In this document: positions 27,866-37,254 of the stretch, piece by piece
Layout of the letters: each line of letters starts with the position of its first letter
Position numbering within the stretch: the first letter of the stretch is position 1
Assembly: GCA_008501735.1 (NCBI GenBank)
Contig: QQUF01000056.1
Coordinates: forward strand, 1-64,000
Direction of reading: 5' to 3'
Length of the DNA: 64,000 nucleotides
Origin: Calditrichota bacterium
GTDB lineage: Bacteria > CLD3
Position numbers and translations under genes: made by a program
Notes under the pieces: generated by a model
Databases searched by the model: none
What the model was told of the DNA's origin: nothing
What the model saw: the letters and a program-made list of their open reading frames with translations, nothing else

Positions 27866-27870
27866 TTTCT

Positions 27871-27904
27871 GTAGGGAACAAAAATTTTTGTTCCCTACTT
27901 TTTT
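27871..27904 (+). terminator. Palindromic terminator of clpB (GAACAAAAA repeat family)
   Basis: A perfect 28-bp palindrome (arms GTAGGGAACAAAAA) 5 nt after the clpB stop is followed by TTTTTT. Its core GAACAAAAATTTTTGTTC is identical to that at 2513-2540. A dispersed repeat seems to be doing the work of a terminator here. Confidence 0.75.
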
Positions 27905-28068
27905 ATTTCTTACTGTTTCTAAAGAACTTGACTTGAGCGAAAATGACTTCGGTCAATTGTTTAGAAAAAAAGTGAGATTTTTTAAAACTTTTTCTAAACA
28001 GACTTAAACACCTTTAGTAGTTAACTGAATTTAGTTAAAATAATTTTTTAAAACCCGCGGGGACGACA

Positions 28069-29304
28069 ATGTTAGAAACAGTATTAATTTTTGCCAAAGA
28101 CGAAGAAAAAGCCCTTAAAAAGGTTGCAGGATTGTCTGTCGTTAGAAGAGCTGCAATGGCTTCTTTTAAAGCAGGAATCAGCAATTTCATCGTTCTCACC
28201 GATTCGGATAAAGTCGCTAAAGATATTAAGTCTGCCAAAAAACTTTCAAAATCCAACATAGAAATTTTATCACCAAACTCATTTTTGCAAAATACAGAGA
28301 AATTGAAAGAGAACAGATTTTTGTTCATCGAAGCTGACAATGTTTTTCATTACAGTTTGTTAGATTTCTCAACTTCTGATTTTAACTCAAAACTTTCACA
28401 GTATTTTCAAGGCGAAGAAAATACAGGAATTAGCATAATTTCTACTCAAGCCTTTAAAAATATTGCACAGAAAGAAAATGATTTTGAAACTGTGCTTAAT
28501 AGATTTATGAGTTCTTTTGCTCCAACAAAAATTCAAACGAAAGCCGTTTGGACAAAAATTACAGATAAAAAATCTATCAAGACCGCAAAGAATTTACTTT
28601 TCACAACTGTTACTAAACCAACAAGTGGTTTTGTTTCAAAATACATAAATGCAAGATTTTCAATTCCTGTAACGAAGATTCTTTCTGAATTCAGAATTTC
28701 ACCAAACTTTATTACAGTAATTACTTTCTCAATTGGCTTACTTTCTGCTTGGTGTATGGCAAATGCGAATCTTGGATATTTTTACGTTTTGATGGGTGGA
28801 ATTCTTTGGCAATTAGCTGCGATTTCTGATAGAGCTGACGGAGAAATTGCAAGAGTCAAAATGAGTGATTCAAAATTCGGTGGTTGGTTTGACACTGTAA
28901 CTGATAATTTAGCTTACGTTGCTTTCTTTTTTGGGGTAACAATTGGAATGTATAATTTACATCCACAAAATACTGAATATCTTTATTTAGGTGGAATTAC
29001 GGTTTTTGTAATTTTGCTCGGACTCGCAGGAATGTACAGTTATGTAATTAGAATTGGTTCAGCAAGTTTGCAAACTTACAACGCACAACTTGCAGAAGAT
29101 GAAAACCAAAGCACTGCTGCAACTCTTCTTAAAAAATTAAAATTTATGAGCAAAAGAGATTTCTTTTCGCTCACATTTTGTGTCTTCTGTATGTTTGACA
29201 AATTTGAATTTGTTTACTGGGGATTAATGATTGGCGGAAATATTATTGGTTTTGTAATTCTTATGTCTCAAAGAAAAATGATGAACCAAGTCAAAACTGC
29301 ATAA
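28069..29304 (+). CDS. Two-domain CDP-alcohol phosphotransferase
   Basis: A 411-residue fusion. Residues 1-190 resemble a degenerate nucleotidyltransferase fold (LETVLIFAKDEEKALKKVAG, FLFIEADNVFHYSLL) without a clear catalytic signature loop. Residues 195-405 are a membrane CDP-alcohol phosphatidyltransferase with the complete signature D257-G258, A261-R262, G271, D275, D279 (DGEIARVKMSDSKFGGWFDT). The layout recalls bifunctional inositol-phosphate cytidylyltransferase / phosphotransferase proteins, in which the first domain makes the CDP-alcohol and the second transfers it. Here the first domain may be regulatory or use another substrate. Its product is probably a polar lipid or solute. Confidence 0.82.
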   Translation: MLETVLIFAKDEEKALKKVAGLSVVRRAAMASFKAGISNFIVLTDSDKVAKDIKSAKKLSKSNIEILSPNSFLQNTEKLKENRFLFIEADNVFHYSLLDFSTSDFNSKLSQYFQGEENTGISIISTQAFKNIAQKENDFETVLNRFMSSFAPTKIQTKAVWTKITDKKSIKTAKNLLFTTVTKPTSGFVSKYINARFSIPVTKILSEFRISPNFITVITFSIGLLSAWCMANANLGYFYVLMGGILWQLAAISDRADGEIARVKMSDSKFGGWFDTVTDNLAYVAFFFGVTIGMYNLHPQNTEYLYLGGITVFVILLGLAGMYSYVIRIGSASLQTYNAQLAEDENQSTAATLLKKLKFMSKRDFFSLTFCVFCMFDKFEFVYWGLMIGGNIIGFVILMSQRKMMNQVKTA

Positions 29305-29323
29305 GCAAAATTTTAGATAAAAC

Positions 29324-29357
29324 AAAAAACCCGAAAGATTCGTCTTTCGGGTTTTTT
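29324..29357 (+). terminator. Strong intrinsic terminator after the CDP-alcohol phosphotransferase
   Basis: A 15-bp stem (AAAAAACCCGAAAGA and complement) with a stable TTCG tetraloop and a T-run. Confidence 0.92.
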
Positions 29358-29416
29358 GTTTCCCAAAATTGTGGAATTCCTTTATTTTTAGTCGGTTTTA
29401 AAAATCGGAAAATCTA

Positions 29417-30640
29417 ATGAACATTCTTTACTACATTGGCAATAGAGGAATTGATCTTACAAAAAAAGTCGGTTACTACACTCATGTTTGTAAATTAATC
29501 GAATCTGTCAGAGCAACTGGAAACCCTTTACATCTTCTCTGTATCGGTGAAAACAGCCTTCCTGAACTTGGAGCTAATACTCAAATCCCTCATAAATACG
29601 CAAGGTATTTTGTCCATCGAGTTTTGCCCTTCACAGGTTTAATTAACAGTTCACGACTTCAAAAGATAGCACTTCAACTTCATAAAAATGAGAAATTCGA
29701 CATCATTCACGAAAGATTTGGGCTTTACAGTTATGGTGGTTACAGAAGTGCAAGGAAAATGAATGTTCCTTTGCTTTTTGAAGTAAACGGTCCTGTCATC
29801 GAAGAAAAGCAGAATCACACTGACCCTTTGGAAGGACTTGAACTTCTTTCTGCAAAAATTAGCCGAAAAACAGCACTCAAACACGGTGACGGTTTTGTTG
29901 CGATTTCTAATATTATGAAAGAAATTATGGTTGATGAATGGGGACTTCCTTCTGAAAAAATTTATGTAATGCCAAACTGTGCAGACCACAAAGTTTTCGC
30001 AAGAGAAGGACTGAAAGAAGAAGGCTTGAGTTTGCGGAAAAATCTCGGTTACAATGATGACGAATTTGTAATTTGTTTTGTTGGTTCATTTTTTCCTTGG
30101 TACGGACTTGAGGTATTTTTTGAAGCATTTGGAAAAGCCTATAAAGAGCGAAAAAACTTAAGACTTTTGATGGTTGGTGAAGGAAGGATAGAAAATGACC
30201 TCAAACAAATGGCTAAAGATTCAGGGTTCTTTGAAGCTATAAAGTGGGTTGGAAGAGTTCCTCATGATGACGTTCCAATTTATTTGAATTCTGCTGATGC
30301 AGCGATTGCACCTTTTCGCAGACTACCGACAAAATTCTTTTCTTCCGCGATTAAAATTTTTGAATATATGATGTCAGGGAGTGCTATTTTGGCTCCGAAA
30401 CTTGGGCAAATTGCAGAAGTTCTTGAGGAAGGTTTTTCAGGTATTTTCTTTGAACCAGGAAATGTAGAATCTGTCAAAGTAGGAATTTTGAAAATTTCAG
30501 AATCAAAAGAAAAATGCAGAATGATGGGAAAAAATGCTCAAAAAGAAGCCTTGTCAAAATTCACTTGGGAAAAATACGGTCAGCAACTCGTCGAAATTTA
30601 TGGAAAGATGATTGATGAATTTAAAGCTAAAAATTCTTAG
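29417..30640 (+). CDS. Glycosyltransferase, GT-B fold (family 4-like)
   Basis: A 407-residue retaining glycosyltransferase. The N-terminal half ends in ISNIMKEIMVDEWGLPSEKI. The C-terminal donor-binding half has FVGSFFPWYGLEVFFEAF, LLMVGEGRIENDL, VGRVPHDDVPIYLNSADAAIAPF and the EYMMSGSAILAP segment that usually holds the nucleotide-sugar contacts. The donor and acceptor are unknown. It converges with the Wzz-like gene with a 4-nt overlap of the stop codons, so both likely belong to surface polysaccharide assembly. Confidence 0.87.
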   Translation: MNILYYIGNRGIDLTKKVGYYTHVCKLIESVRATGNPLHLLCIGENSLPELGANTQIPHKYARYFVHRVLPFTGLINSSRLQKIALQLHKNEKFDIIHERFGLYSYGGYRSARKMNVPLLFEVNGPVIEEKQNHTDPLEGLELLSAKISRKTALKHGDGFVAISNIMKEIMVDEWGLPSEKIYVMPNCADHKVFAREGLKEEGLSLRKNLGYNDDEFVICFVGSFFPWYGLEVFFEAFGKAYKERKNLRLLMVGEGRIENDLKQMAKDSGFFEAIKWVGRVPHDDVPIYLNSADAAIAPFRRLPTKFFSSAIKIFEYMMSGSAILAPKLGQIAEVLEEGFSGIFFEPGNVESVKVGILKISESKEKCRMMGKNAQKEALSKFTWEKYGQQLVEIYGKMIDEFKAKNS

Positions 30641-31839
30641 TTCGGATTTTTAGGAAGCTTGTCAGCAAATTTTGCCAAACCTAAGTTTTTAATCACTTCA
30701 TTTACTTTCTCGTAGCTTTCAGGAGATTTTTGTGCGAGTCTGTTGTAATTTTCCATAATTGCAATGTAAATCACTGAAAGTACAAAGGCTAAAGCTGTAA
30801 AAATTAATACAGTAATTGTGCGTTTAGGTCTCGCTCTTAACTCTCTTGGTAATGCAGTGTCTAATACTTGTAGAGTTGGTGTATCTTTAGCCTCTTGGAA
30901 TTTTGCTTGTTCGACTTGTGGTAAGAGAAACTCAATTATTTTGCCTTGTAATTCAACTTCACGTCTCAAACGGTAGTAATTCAAACCTAAATCTGGAATT
31001 TCGGTCGAAGGTAAAATTAAAGCAATTTCACTTTCACCTTTTTCTATCTTAGAGATTTGAGTTTGTAGCTCATCAATTTGTTTCTTAAGTATTAAAACTT
31101 GTCCGTGAGATGCTCCGAGTTCTCTTTTAAGCAAATTATACTGAATTTCAATTTGTAGTTTTTCAATGTGTAGGTCTAATGTTTTTTCAATTGATTCTTT
31201 GACTTGACTTTCTATTTCCAAAAGACCTGTTTTTTCTTGAAATAATTTTAAAGAGTCCTCTGCAAGAGTAAGTTTTTCCCATTGTTGGTTAAATTGATTT
31301 ACAATAAATACTCTGTAGCTTTTAGCTTTTTCGGTAGCAAGTTCCTTATTGATAATATCAAGTTGTTCTACCATAAAATTTGCCATTTCAGCGGCTTTTA
31401 AAGAATCTTCCTTAAATACAGCAGTAATTCCGATTGTTCCGTCTCCATTGTCATTAAAGGAGGAATTATTTTTAAATTCTTCTAAAACATATTCATAAAT
31501 TTCAATATCATAAAGTTCTTGCAGGTTAAACTTCTCAATTGTTGCATCTGCAAGCCTTCTCGAATTAAGAATTGCAATGTATTTTTGAGTTAATGCCTCA
31601 GTATCTCCTCCAAACCCTAAACTGCTTAAATTAAGTCCAGCTAAAGCTAAAGCACCAAATCCCTTATCTTCACTTGGAATCATAATTGTTGCACTTGAAG
31701 CCCACCATTTTGGAATTACTAAGACAACAATAGCGGTAACCAAAGCCGTTAAAAAACAGAATGAAATTATAAATTTTTTCCACTTAGTCAAAATGATTAA
31801 GAAATCAAGTAAGGTGGCTTCTTTGTTATTCTCTGGCAT
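30637..31839 (-). CDS. Wzz/GumC-type chain-length or export co-polymerase
   Basis: A 400-residue inner-membrane protein with one membrane segment near each end (about 33-53, and 345-367, TITVLIFTALAFVLSVIYIAI) and a long coiled-coil periplasmic part between (about 150-300). A proline/arginine-rich ALPRELRARPKR precedes the second segment, as in Wzz proteins. It lacks the C-terminal tyrosine-kinase domain found in BY-kinase forms. It is the last gene of the leftward TPR-Wza-Wzz cluster and should pair with the Wza-like exporter 6 nt upstream. Confidence 0.85.
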   Translation of the reverse strand: MPENNKEATLLDFLIILTKWKKFIISFCFLTALVTAIVVLVIPKWWASSATIMIPSEDKGFGALALAGLNLSSLGFGGDTEALTQKYIAILNSRRLADATIEKFNLQELYDIEIYEYVLEEFKNNSSFNDNGDGTIGITAVFKEDSLKAAEMANFMVEQLDIINKELATEKAKSYRVFIVNQFNQQWEKLTLAEDSLKLFQEKTGLLEIESQVKESIEKTLDLHIEKLQIEIQYNLLKRELGASHGQVLILKKQIDELQTQISKIEKGESEIALILPSTEIPDLGLNYYRLRREVELQGKIIEFLLPQVEQAKFQEAKDTPTLQVLDTALPRELRARPKRTITVLIFTALAFVLSVIYIAIMENYNRLAQKSPESYEKVNEVIKNLGLAKFADKLPKNPN

Positions 31840-31845
31840 ATTTTT

Positions 31846-33519
31846 CTACTTCGACTGGTTATAAATTACGATTGTGGAAACAACAATTGCTAAGACTTGA
31901 CCTGTAATGATTAGGCTTTCTTTGAAAATAGCGTAGTAATCTCGTTCAGGTTTTTCAGGAATAAAAATTGTATCTCCTTCTTCAAGTTTTTCAACTTCGT
32001 CTGCATCTAACCAAACTCCAGAACTTGCACGAATTACCTTAGTTCTACCTTTTCTCGCATTTTCAGTGTAACCACCAGCTTTTTCAATAAAATATTTATA
32101 ACCTTTATTTGATTCAAACGCTACTAAACCTGGACTGCTTACTTGCCCAGTTACACGAATTGTATTTCTCTTCTGAGCTACGTCAAGAATATCTTTATCT
32201 GTCAAGAATACTGATTCTTTCGTCTCATAAGTATCCTTATTTGTGAAATCAACAACGACAGCACCATTAATCTCACGAGACTTAGACTTAAAATATTCTC
32301 TTTCCGTCTCAGTCATATCGACAACAGGAATTAATTTCAATCTTTCAAACTCAGGGTCAGAAATTTGCTCGACTTGTGTTCTGATTAAAGTTGTTTGAGC
32401 GAGTGAAGCGTCTTTTGTAATTCCACCTGCTTTGTTCATAATTTCGGTAATTGTAGTTTTACCTTCTACAATTGAATAAACTCCTGGAAATCTAACTTCG
32501 CCTGTTACCCAAACTTGATATTTTTCGTGAAAATTTTCTTTCTTACGGACGTAAACTCTATCGTCTGGTTTTAATTTAAAATCCAAATTAGCAAGACTAA
32601 TTTCAATAATTTCGGGCTCATTTTGATTTTTAAATCTTACAAGTTCTAAGTTCAAATTACTTGCGTCAGAAGTTACGCCGTGAGCAAAATTTATTAAATC
32701 TCCTAATTTGTCACCTTCTATAAATTCAACGTTATTTCTTTCTAATTTTACTGCCCCAAAAATGCTCAAGGAGTTTTTTTCAATTTCTCTTTGAGGAATA
32801 AAAACTATATCTCCACCACGTAAGTAAGGATTTAATTCACTATTTTTTGTCGAATAAAATTTTTCAAGGTCAACTCTTTCAAAGGTTCCGTCAAGATGTT
32901 GGACAGTAATATTTCTGAGTGAGGATTCCCGAATAGGTTTTCTCAGTTTTGTCATAAATTCGATTTCTTCAACCGTCAAATTATCTTTAGTCTGCAAACC
33001 ACCACTCATTGGAATCAAATCGGAAACTCTCATTGCTTGAGTTGCTGTGTAAATTCCTGGAGCAATGACCATTCCCGAAATTGTTACACGAATTTCACGC
33101 AAATTTGTAAGTGTGAGAGTAACTTCTGCGTTAATATATTTTTGTTTGGCTTCTTGTATAACCTTTTGAGTTGCTTCTGCAAGTGTTAAATCTCTTACTG
33201 AAATTCTTCCAACTGTCGGAATTACCAAAAAACCATCAGGTGAGACAGCCAAAGGAAGATTTTTATCAATTTCTCCCCAAACACTCAAAACAAGTTGGTC
33301 GCCAGGTCCAAGGTAATATTTGTTAGGGTTTATTGGTTCTTCAAGAGCATTCTTATTGATTTCAAAAGGTATTGAAGGAATATTTTTCAATGAAAATTTA
33401 GAACTAGAATCTTGCTCATCTCTTTGTTCGTCTTTTTTACTTGAACTAAAAATTTGTGCTTGTAAAGTCTGTAAACTAAAGGTTAGTAAAATTACTAAAA
33501 ATATTAATTTAATTTTCAA
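31846..33519 (-). CDS. Wza-like polysaccharide export protein with multiple SLBB domains
   Basis: About 557 residues. There is a signal peptide (KIKLIFLVILLTFSLQTLQAQ), then a poly-export domain (YYLGPGDQLVLSVWGEID, LVIPTVGRISVRDLTLAEA) and several SLBB beta-grasp repeats (VTISGMVIAPGIYTAT, VWVTGEVRFPGVYSI, IRVTGQVSSPGLVAF). A C-terminal hydrophobic segment (ESLIITGQVLAIVVSTIVIY) follows. The frame stays open to a TTG at 33594. TTG 33519 is preferred because it gives a normal signal peptide and has GGAG upstream, but this start is uncertain. It should form the outer-membrane or periplasm-spanning conduit for an exopolysaccharide. Confidence 0.85.
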   Translation of the reverse strand: MKIKLIFLVILLTFSLQTLQAQIFSSSKKDEQRDEQDSSSKFSLKNIPSIPFEINKNALEEPINPNKYYLGPGDQLVLSVWGEIDKNLPLAVSPDGFLVIPTVGRISVRDLTLAEATQKVIQEAKQKYINAEVTLTLTNLREIRVTISGMVIAPGIYTATQAMRVSDLIPMSGGLQTKDNLTVEEIEFMTKLRKPIRESSLRNITVQHLDGTFERVDLEKFYSTKNSELNPYLRGGDIVFIPQREIEKNSLSIFGAVKLERNNVEFIEGDKLGDLINFAHGVTSDASNLNLELVRFKNQNEPEIIEISLANLDFKLKPDDRVYVRKKENFHEKYQVWVTGEVRFPGVYSIVEGKTTITEIMNKAGGITKDASLAQTTLIRTQVEQISDPEFERLKLIPVVDMTETEREYFKSKSREINGAVVVDFTNKDTYETKESVFLTDKDILDVAQKRNTIRVTGQVSSPGLVAFESNKGYKYFIEKAGGYTENARKGRTKVIRASSGVWLDADEVEKLEEGDTIFIPEKPERDYYAIFKESLIITGQVLAIVVSTIVIYNQSK

Positions 33520-33602
33520 AGTGCTGAAAACTCCGATTGGTTTAAAAAGTTTCGCAATGTAAAAAAACAAAAGACCTTTGCAAAGTGAAAACAAGAGTTT
33601 AG

Positions 33603-36600
33603 TTACTCGACAATCTCTAACTTTGCTTGCTTAGAAAATTGGTCGTTTGCACCTTGTCTTTTAATGATTTTGTTAAACAAATTATTCGCTTGCTGAAAGT
33701 TTCCAAGTTGCTTATAAATCAGACCTGCTTGGTAAAGTCCAGTAATTCCCCATTCTAATTTTGTCTCACCGATAAAATCAACCTTTAAATATTCTGAAAT
33801 TGCTCTTTCAAGTTCGCCAAGACCTTGAAAACACTGTGCAATGTTGTACTGAATTGCTGCTTGTTGGTCAAGGTCACCGTCTTTTAGAATTGACTGAAAA
33901 AGCTCCAAACCTTGCGAATATTTTTCAGTTTCTCGGTAAAGAATCCCGATTTGAACTTGCATATCGAAAACGTTGTCTGATTCAGGATATTTTTCCAAAT
34001 ATTTTTCGCAAAGTGCAAGTGCAGGTTCAAAAAGCCTCAAACTCAAGTAAATTTCCAAAAGTTTGTCAGTCGCTTCGCGGTAGTTTTGGTAAGTGTTTGG
34101 TTCAAGCTTTAAAGCATTTTTATAAGCTTTCATAGCTGCGTCGTACTGTTCACGTTGTGTGTAAGCATAACCTAAAGTTGTGTAAACTTGAGACAAAACA
34201 TCGCTACTTGGATACTTTTGTGGGAAAGCTGTCAAAATCTCCAAACCTTTTTCAATTTCATTAATTGTGATTTGAATTTTGCCCAAATAAAACTCTGCGT
34301 CGTCGCCCAACGAAGTTTCTGTAAATTTTTTCGTAACTCTTTCAAATTCTTTTTTGGCTTTATTAAAATTCTTTTGCCCGATGTAAAATTTTCCAAGTTC
34401 AAAAGGGAACTCTGCGAGAAAGACTTTAGGAGCTACTTTCTTATATTTTTTTTCAAAATCCTTAATCTCATTTTTAGCTTGGGTAATTTTGTCCTGTCTG
34501 TGAAGACTTGTGATTTTTTTGACAAGACCTAACATCTTCAAAGAATCATTGTCTGTAACTTTTGTTAAACTCTGAAAACTTTCGTAGGCATTTGCATTTT
34601 CTCCTTTTTCCAAGTAAAGATTTCCTTGAAGTTCCAATAGTCTTGCTAGCAAAATTTTCTCATCTTTAAATTCTTTGGCAAAGCCATCAACTGTGGAAAT
34701 CGCATTATCTGTTTCTTCAAGTTCGGCGTAGCTTTCAGCAAGTTCAGTCATCGCCATTGCTTTGTTTGATTTTTGCGTTTCGCCTTTTAAATAAATCAAA
34801 AAGTGATTTTTTGCTAAACCAAAATTCTTTTGAGCGAAGGAGACTCTTCCGAGTTTGAAAGAAACAATTTTTTCTTGAAGGTTTAGGTTTTGTGCTTCTT
34901 GGGTTTTCCCAAAAAGTTTGTAATTCTCTTCTGCTTTTGCAAGAATTCTTTGCTCAAAAAATACGTCTCCGATTTCCAAACGAGCAGTTGCTAATTTTTC
35001 AGAGTAAAAATATTTTTCAACGCATTCGTTCAAAAGTGAAACTGTTTTTGGGTAATTTTTTTGTGATTTGTAATTTTTCGCAAGTGCAAAAGTTACTTCT
35101 GCAATTCGGTTTCCTTTTGGAAAATTTGCCCTGTAAGCCTCCAAAGTTGCGACTGCTTTTTCGCCACCAATTTCAGTTTGTAAAATTCCTGAAAGTGCTA
35201 AAGCCTCGCCGTAATATTCAGAAGTTGCGAAATTAGTCAAAATGTTTTCCAAGTTGACTAAGGCTTCGGAATTTGAGTTAGCTGAAATCTGAGATTTTGC
35301 AAGTTCTAATAAAATTCGTGGCGTTTCTTCACTCGTAATTATTCTGCCTAAAAGTGAGTTGTAAAGTGTAACGGCTTGTTCAGGGTTTTCGGCAATCTCC
35401 AATTCTACAAGCCGAATTGTAGAATTGGAGGCAAGTTGGCTTTCAGTTTTAGCAATCTTAGCAAAGAGTGACTTTGCTTTGGAAGAGTAGTTCTGAGATT
35501 TTCTTGAATTTTTAGTAACCTTTGAAAGAGCGTAAAAACACTCACCTTGGAGAAAAATAGACTCAACTTTGTTAGACTTTTCCAAGTAAGAAACCGCTCC
35601 TTCGTAGGCTCCTATTCCGTGCAAAAAACTTCCCACTTCAAAAGGTTTATTCTGAACTAAGTCTAAAAGTGGTTTCAATTCTTTAGTTGTAAAAATAGAA
35701 TTTCCTTTGGGTTTCAGAAATTTTATTTTTGCTAAAGCGGAATCAAAAAACTCGCTTCCACTGAAATTTTCCACAAGCCTTTTATACTCGTAAAGGGCAG
35801 TAGCAAAGTCTTCGATTCCTTCGTAACACTCCCCAAGTCTAAACTGAACATCATCTAAAAGGTAACTTTTCGGAAACTCTTGAACAAAATTTTTGAAAGT
35901 AAAAATTGCTCCCGAAAAATCCTTACTTTCTTCTTGTTGAATTTTGCCGATTTGAAAAAGGCTCTTTTCTCGTTCAAAATTTTTCTTTGTTGAGTCAGCA
36001 AAAGTTCTGAAAGTCAGAATTGCTGAGCTCGAAAAATTATTCTTTACTTGAATTTTTGAAAGCAAAGCTACTTGTTCAAAATTTGGTTTTTCACTGACTT
36101 GAATTGCTTTTTTCGCAGTTTTTTCAGCTTTTGCTAGATTGTTTGTTTCGTAGTAAGATTCAGCTAAACTTTTGAGAAGCTCTTTGTTGCTTGGGTTTTG
36201 CGGTAAAATCTTTTCAAAAATTCCAATAGCTTGTGTGTAATCTTTTGTAAGAAAGTAAGTTTTACCAAGTTCCGTTTCAGCTTCCAAAACTATCTGTGAA
36301 TCTTTGTTCTGGGTAAGTGAAACAAAGGTTTTTTCTGCACCTTCCAAATTTCCGCTTTCGCGTTGAAGTTTACCGAGTTCGATTTTCGAAAATTTTCCAA
36401 AACGAGTGTTTGGATATTTTTTCGTTGCAACTGTGTAAGTTTTTTGTGCTGTAAAAATTTTACCTTCGGTTTCTTCAACTCTTGCTCTTTGGTAAAGTAA
36501 AGCGGCTTGTAACTCAACTCCTTTTGCTGTTTTGGTCAAAGTGTCAAGTTCTTTGTGAGCTTTCCCAAACTCACCAGAGTTTCTGTAAATCGAAACTTTT

Positions 36601-37145
36601 TGAATTCTTGATGGAAAGTAAAACTGCGATTTTGAGTAGCGATTTTCGACTTCTTCGAGAATTTTTAAAGCTTTTTCGTACTCTTCAAGTTCTTCGTAAA
36701 TTTTTGAGGCTTCAAAAAGTGATTCAGAAGCTGACTCACTTTCGGGAAAAAAGATTGCGATTTTTTCCAAAGTTCTGGCTGCTTCTTGGAAACGGTTGAG
36801 TTTTTTCAGAGTTTTTGAAAGCATCAGCCAAGACTCTGAAGCTTGTTTTGAGTCAGGATAATTGTTTACAACTTTCAGAAATTCAACTCTTGCTTCATCG
36901 TACTTCGCAAGATTAAAGTAAGATTGCCCAATCATAAATTGAGCATTTGCAACTTGTGGTGAAAGTGGAAAACTACTCACAAAATCTGAAAAAAGTTGTG
37001 CGGTAACGTCGTAGTAACCGTTTTTGTAAAGTTTAGAAATGTGTTCAAATTCATCTTGCGGATTTTGGAAATTTTGCCCAAAAGCTGAACTAAAACTTAA
37101 AGATAAAGTGAGAATCAAAGTTTGTAAGAATTTATTTTTTAGCAT
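33603..37145 (-). CDS. Large secreted TPR-repeat protein
   Basis: A 1180-residue protein with a signal peptide (MLKNKFLQTLILTLSLSFSSAFG) followed almost entirely by tetratricopeptide repeats, for example YYDVTAQLFSDFVSSFPLSP, AKYDEARVEFLKVVNNYPDS and EQYDAAMKAYKNALKLEPNT. At least 25 repeats can be counted by eye. Such proteins are periplasmic scaffolds, comparable in role to BamD/YbgF-like or polysaccharide-secretion TPR proteins. It heads the leftward group with the Wza and Wzz genes, which suggests a role in assembling or guiding the export machine. No enzymatic domain is visible. Confidence 0.85.
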   Translation of the reverse strand: MLKNKFLQTLILTLSLSFSSAFGQNFQNPQDEFEHISKLYKNGYYDVTAQLFSDFVSSFPLSPQVANAQFMIGQSYFNLAKYDEARVEFLKVVNNYPDSKQASESWLMLSKTLKKLNRFQEAARTLEKIAIFFPESESASESLFEASKIYEELEEYEKALKILEEVENRYSKSQFYFPSRIQKVSIYRNSGEFGKAHKELDTLTKTAKGVELQAALLYQRARVEETEGKIFTAQKTYTVATKKYPNTRFGKFSKIELGKLQRESGNLEGAEKTFVSLTQNKDSQIVLEAETELGKTYFLTKDYTQAIGIFEKILPQNPSNKELLKSLAESYYETNNLAKAEKTAKKAIQVSEKPNFEQVALLSKIQVKNNFSSSAILTFRTFADSTKKNFEREKSLFQIGKIQQEESKDFSGAIFTFKNFVQEFPKSYLLDDVQFRLGECYEGIEDFATALYEYKRLVENFSGSEFFDSALAKIKFLKPKGNSIFTTKELKPLLDLVQNKPFEVGSFLHGIGAYEGAVSYLEKSNKVESIFLQGECFYALSKVTKNSRKSQNYSSKAKSLFAKIAKTESQLASNSTIRLVELEIAENPEQAVTLYNSLLGRIITSEETPRILLELAKSQISANSNSEALVNLENILTNFATSEYYGEALALSGILQTEIGGEKAVATLEAYRANFPKGNRIAEVTFALAKNYKSQKNYPKTVSLLNECVEKYFYSEKLATARLEIGDVFFEQRILAKAEENYKLFGKTQEAQNLNLQEKIVSFKLGRVSFAQKNFGLAKNHFLIYLKGETQKSNKAMAMTELAESYAELEETDNAISTVDGFAKEFKDEKILLARLLELQGNLYLEKGENANAYESFQSLTKVTDNDSLKMLGLVKKITSLHRQDKITQAKNEIKDFEKKYKKVAPKVFLAEFPFELGKFYIGQKNFNKAKKEFERVTKKFTETSLGDDAEFYLGKIQITINEIEKGLEILTAFPQKYPSSDVLSQVYTTLGYAYTQREQYDAAMKAYKNALKLEPNTYQNYREATDKLLEIYLSLRLFEPALALCEKYLEKYPESDNVFDMQVQIGILYRETEKYSQGLELFQSILKDGDLDQQAAIQYNIAQCFQGLGELERAISEYLKVDFIGETKLEWGITGLYQAGLIYKQLGNFQQANNLFNKIIKRQGANDQFSKQAKLEIVE

Positions 37146-37180
37146 TTTCTAAGAACTTAAATTTAAAATTTAGAGAGAAC

Positions 37181-37234
37181 AAAGAAGTTAAGACCTGAAA
37201 GGGGTTTGAAACCCTTTCAGGTCTTAACTTCTTT
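37181..37234. repeat. Long palindrome with GACCTGAAAGG core
   Basis: A 27-nt left arm pairs with a 26-nt right arm, with one bulged G and a one-base loop. The core AGACCTGAAAGG...CCTTTCAGGTCT is shared with 56299-56331. It lies between the GT87-like gene stop and the TPR gene start. Confidence 0.85.
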
Positions 37235-37254
37235 ACTTTTATGGACGTGCAAAA

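Noticed and set aside
33520-33594. Upstream TTG start for the Wza-like gene
   Set aside because: It would add 25 residues before the signal peptide and has no ribosome-binding site.
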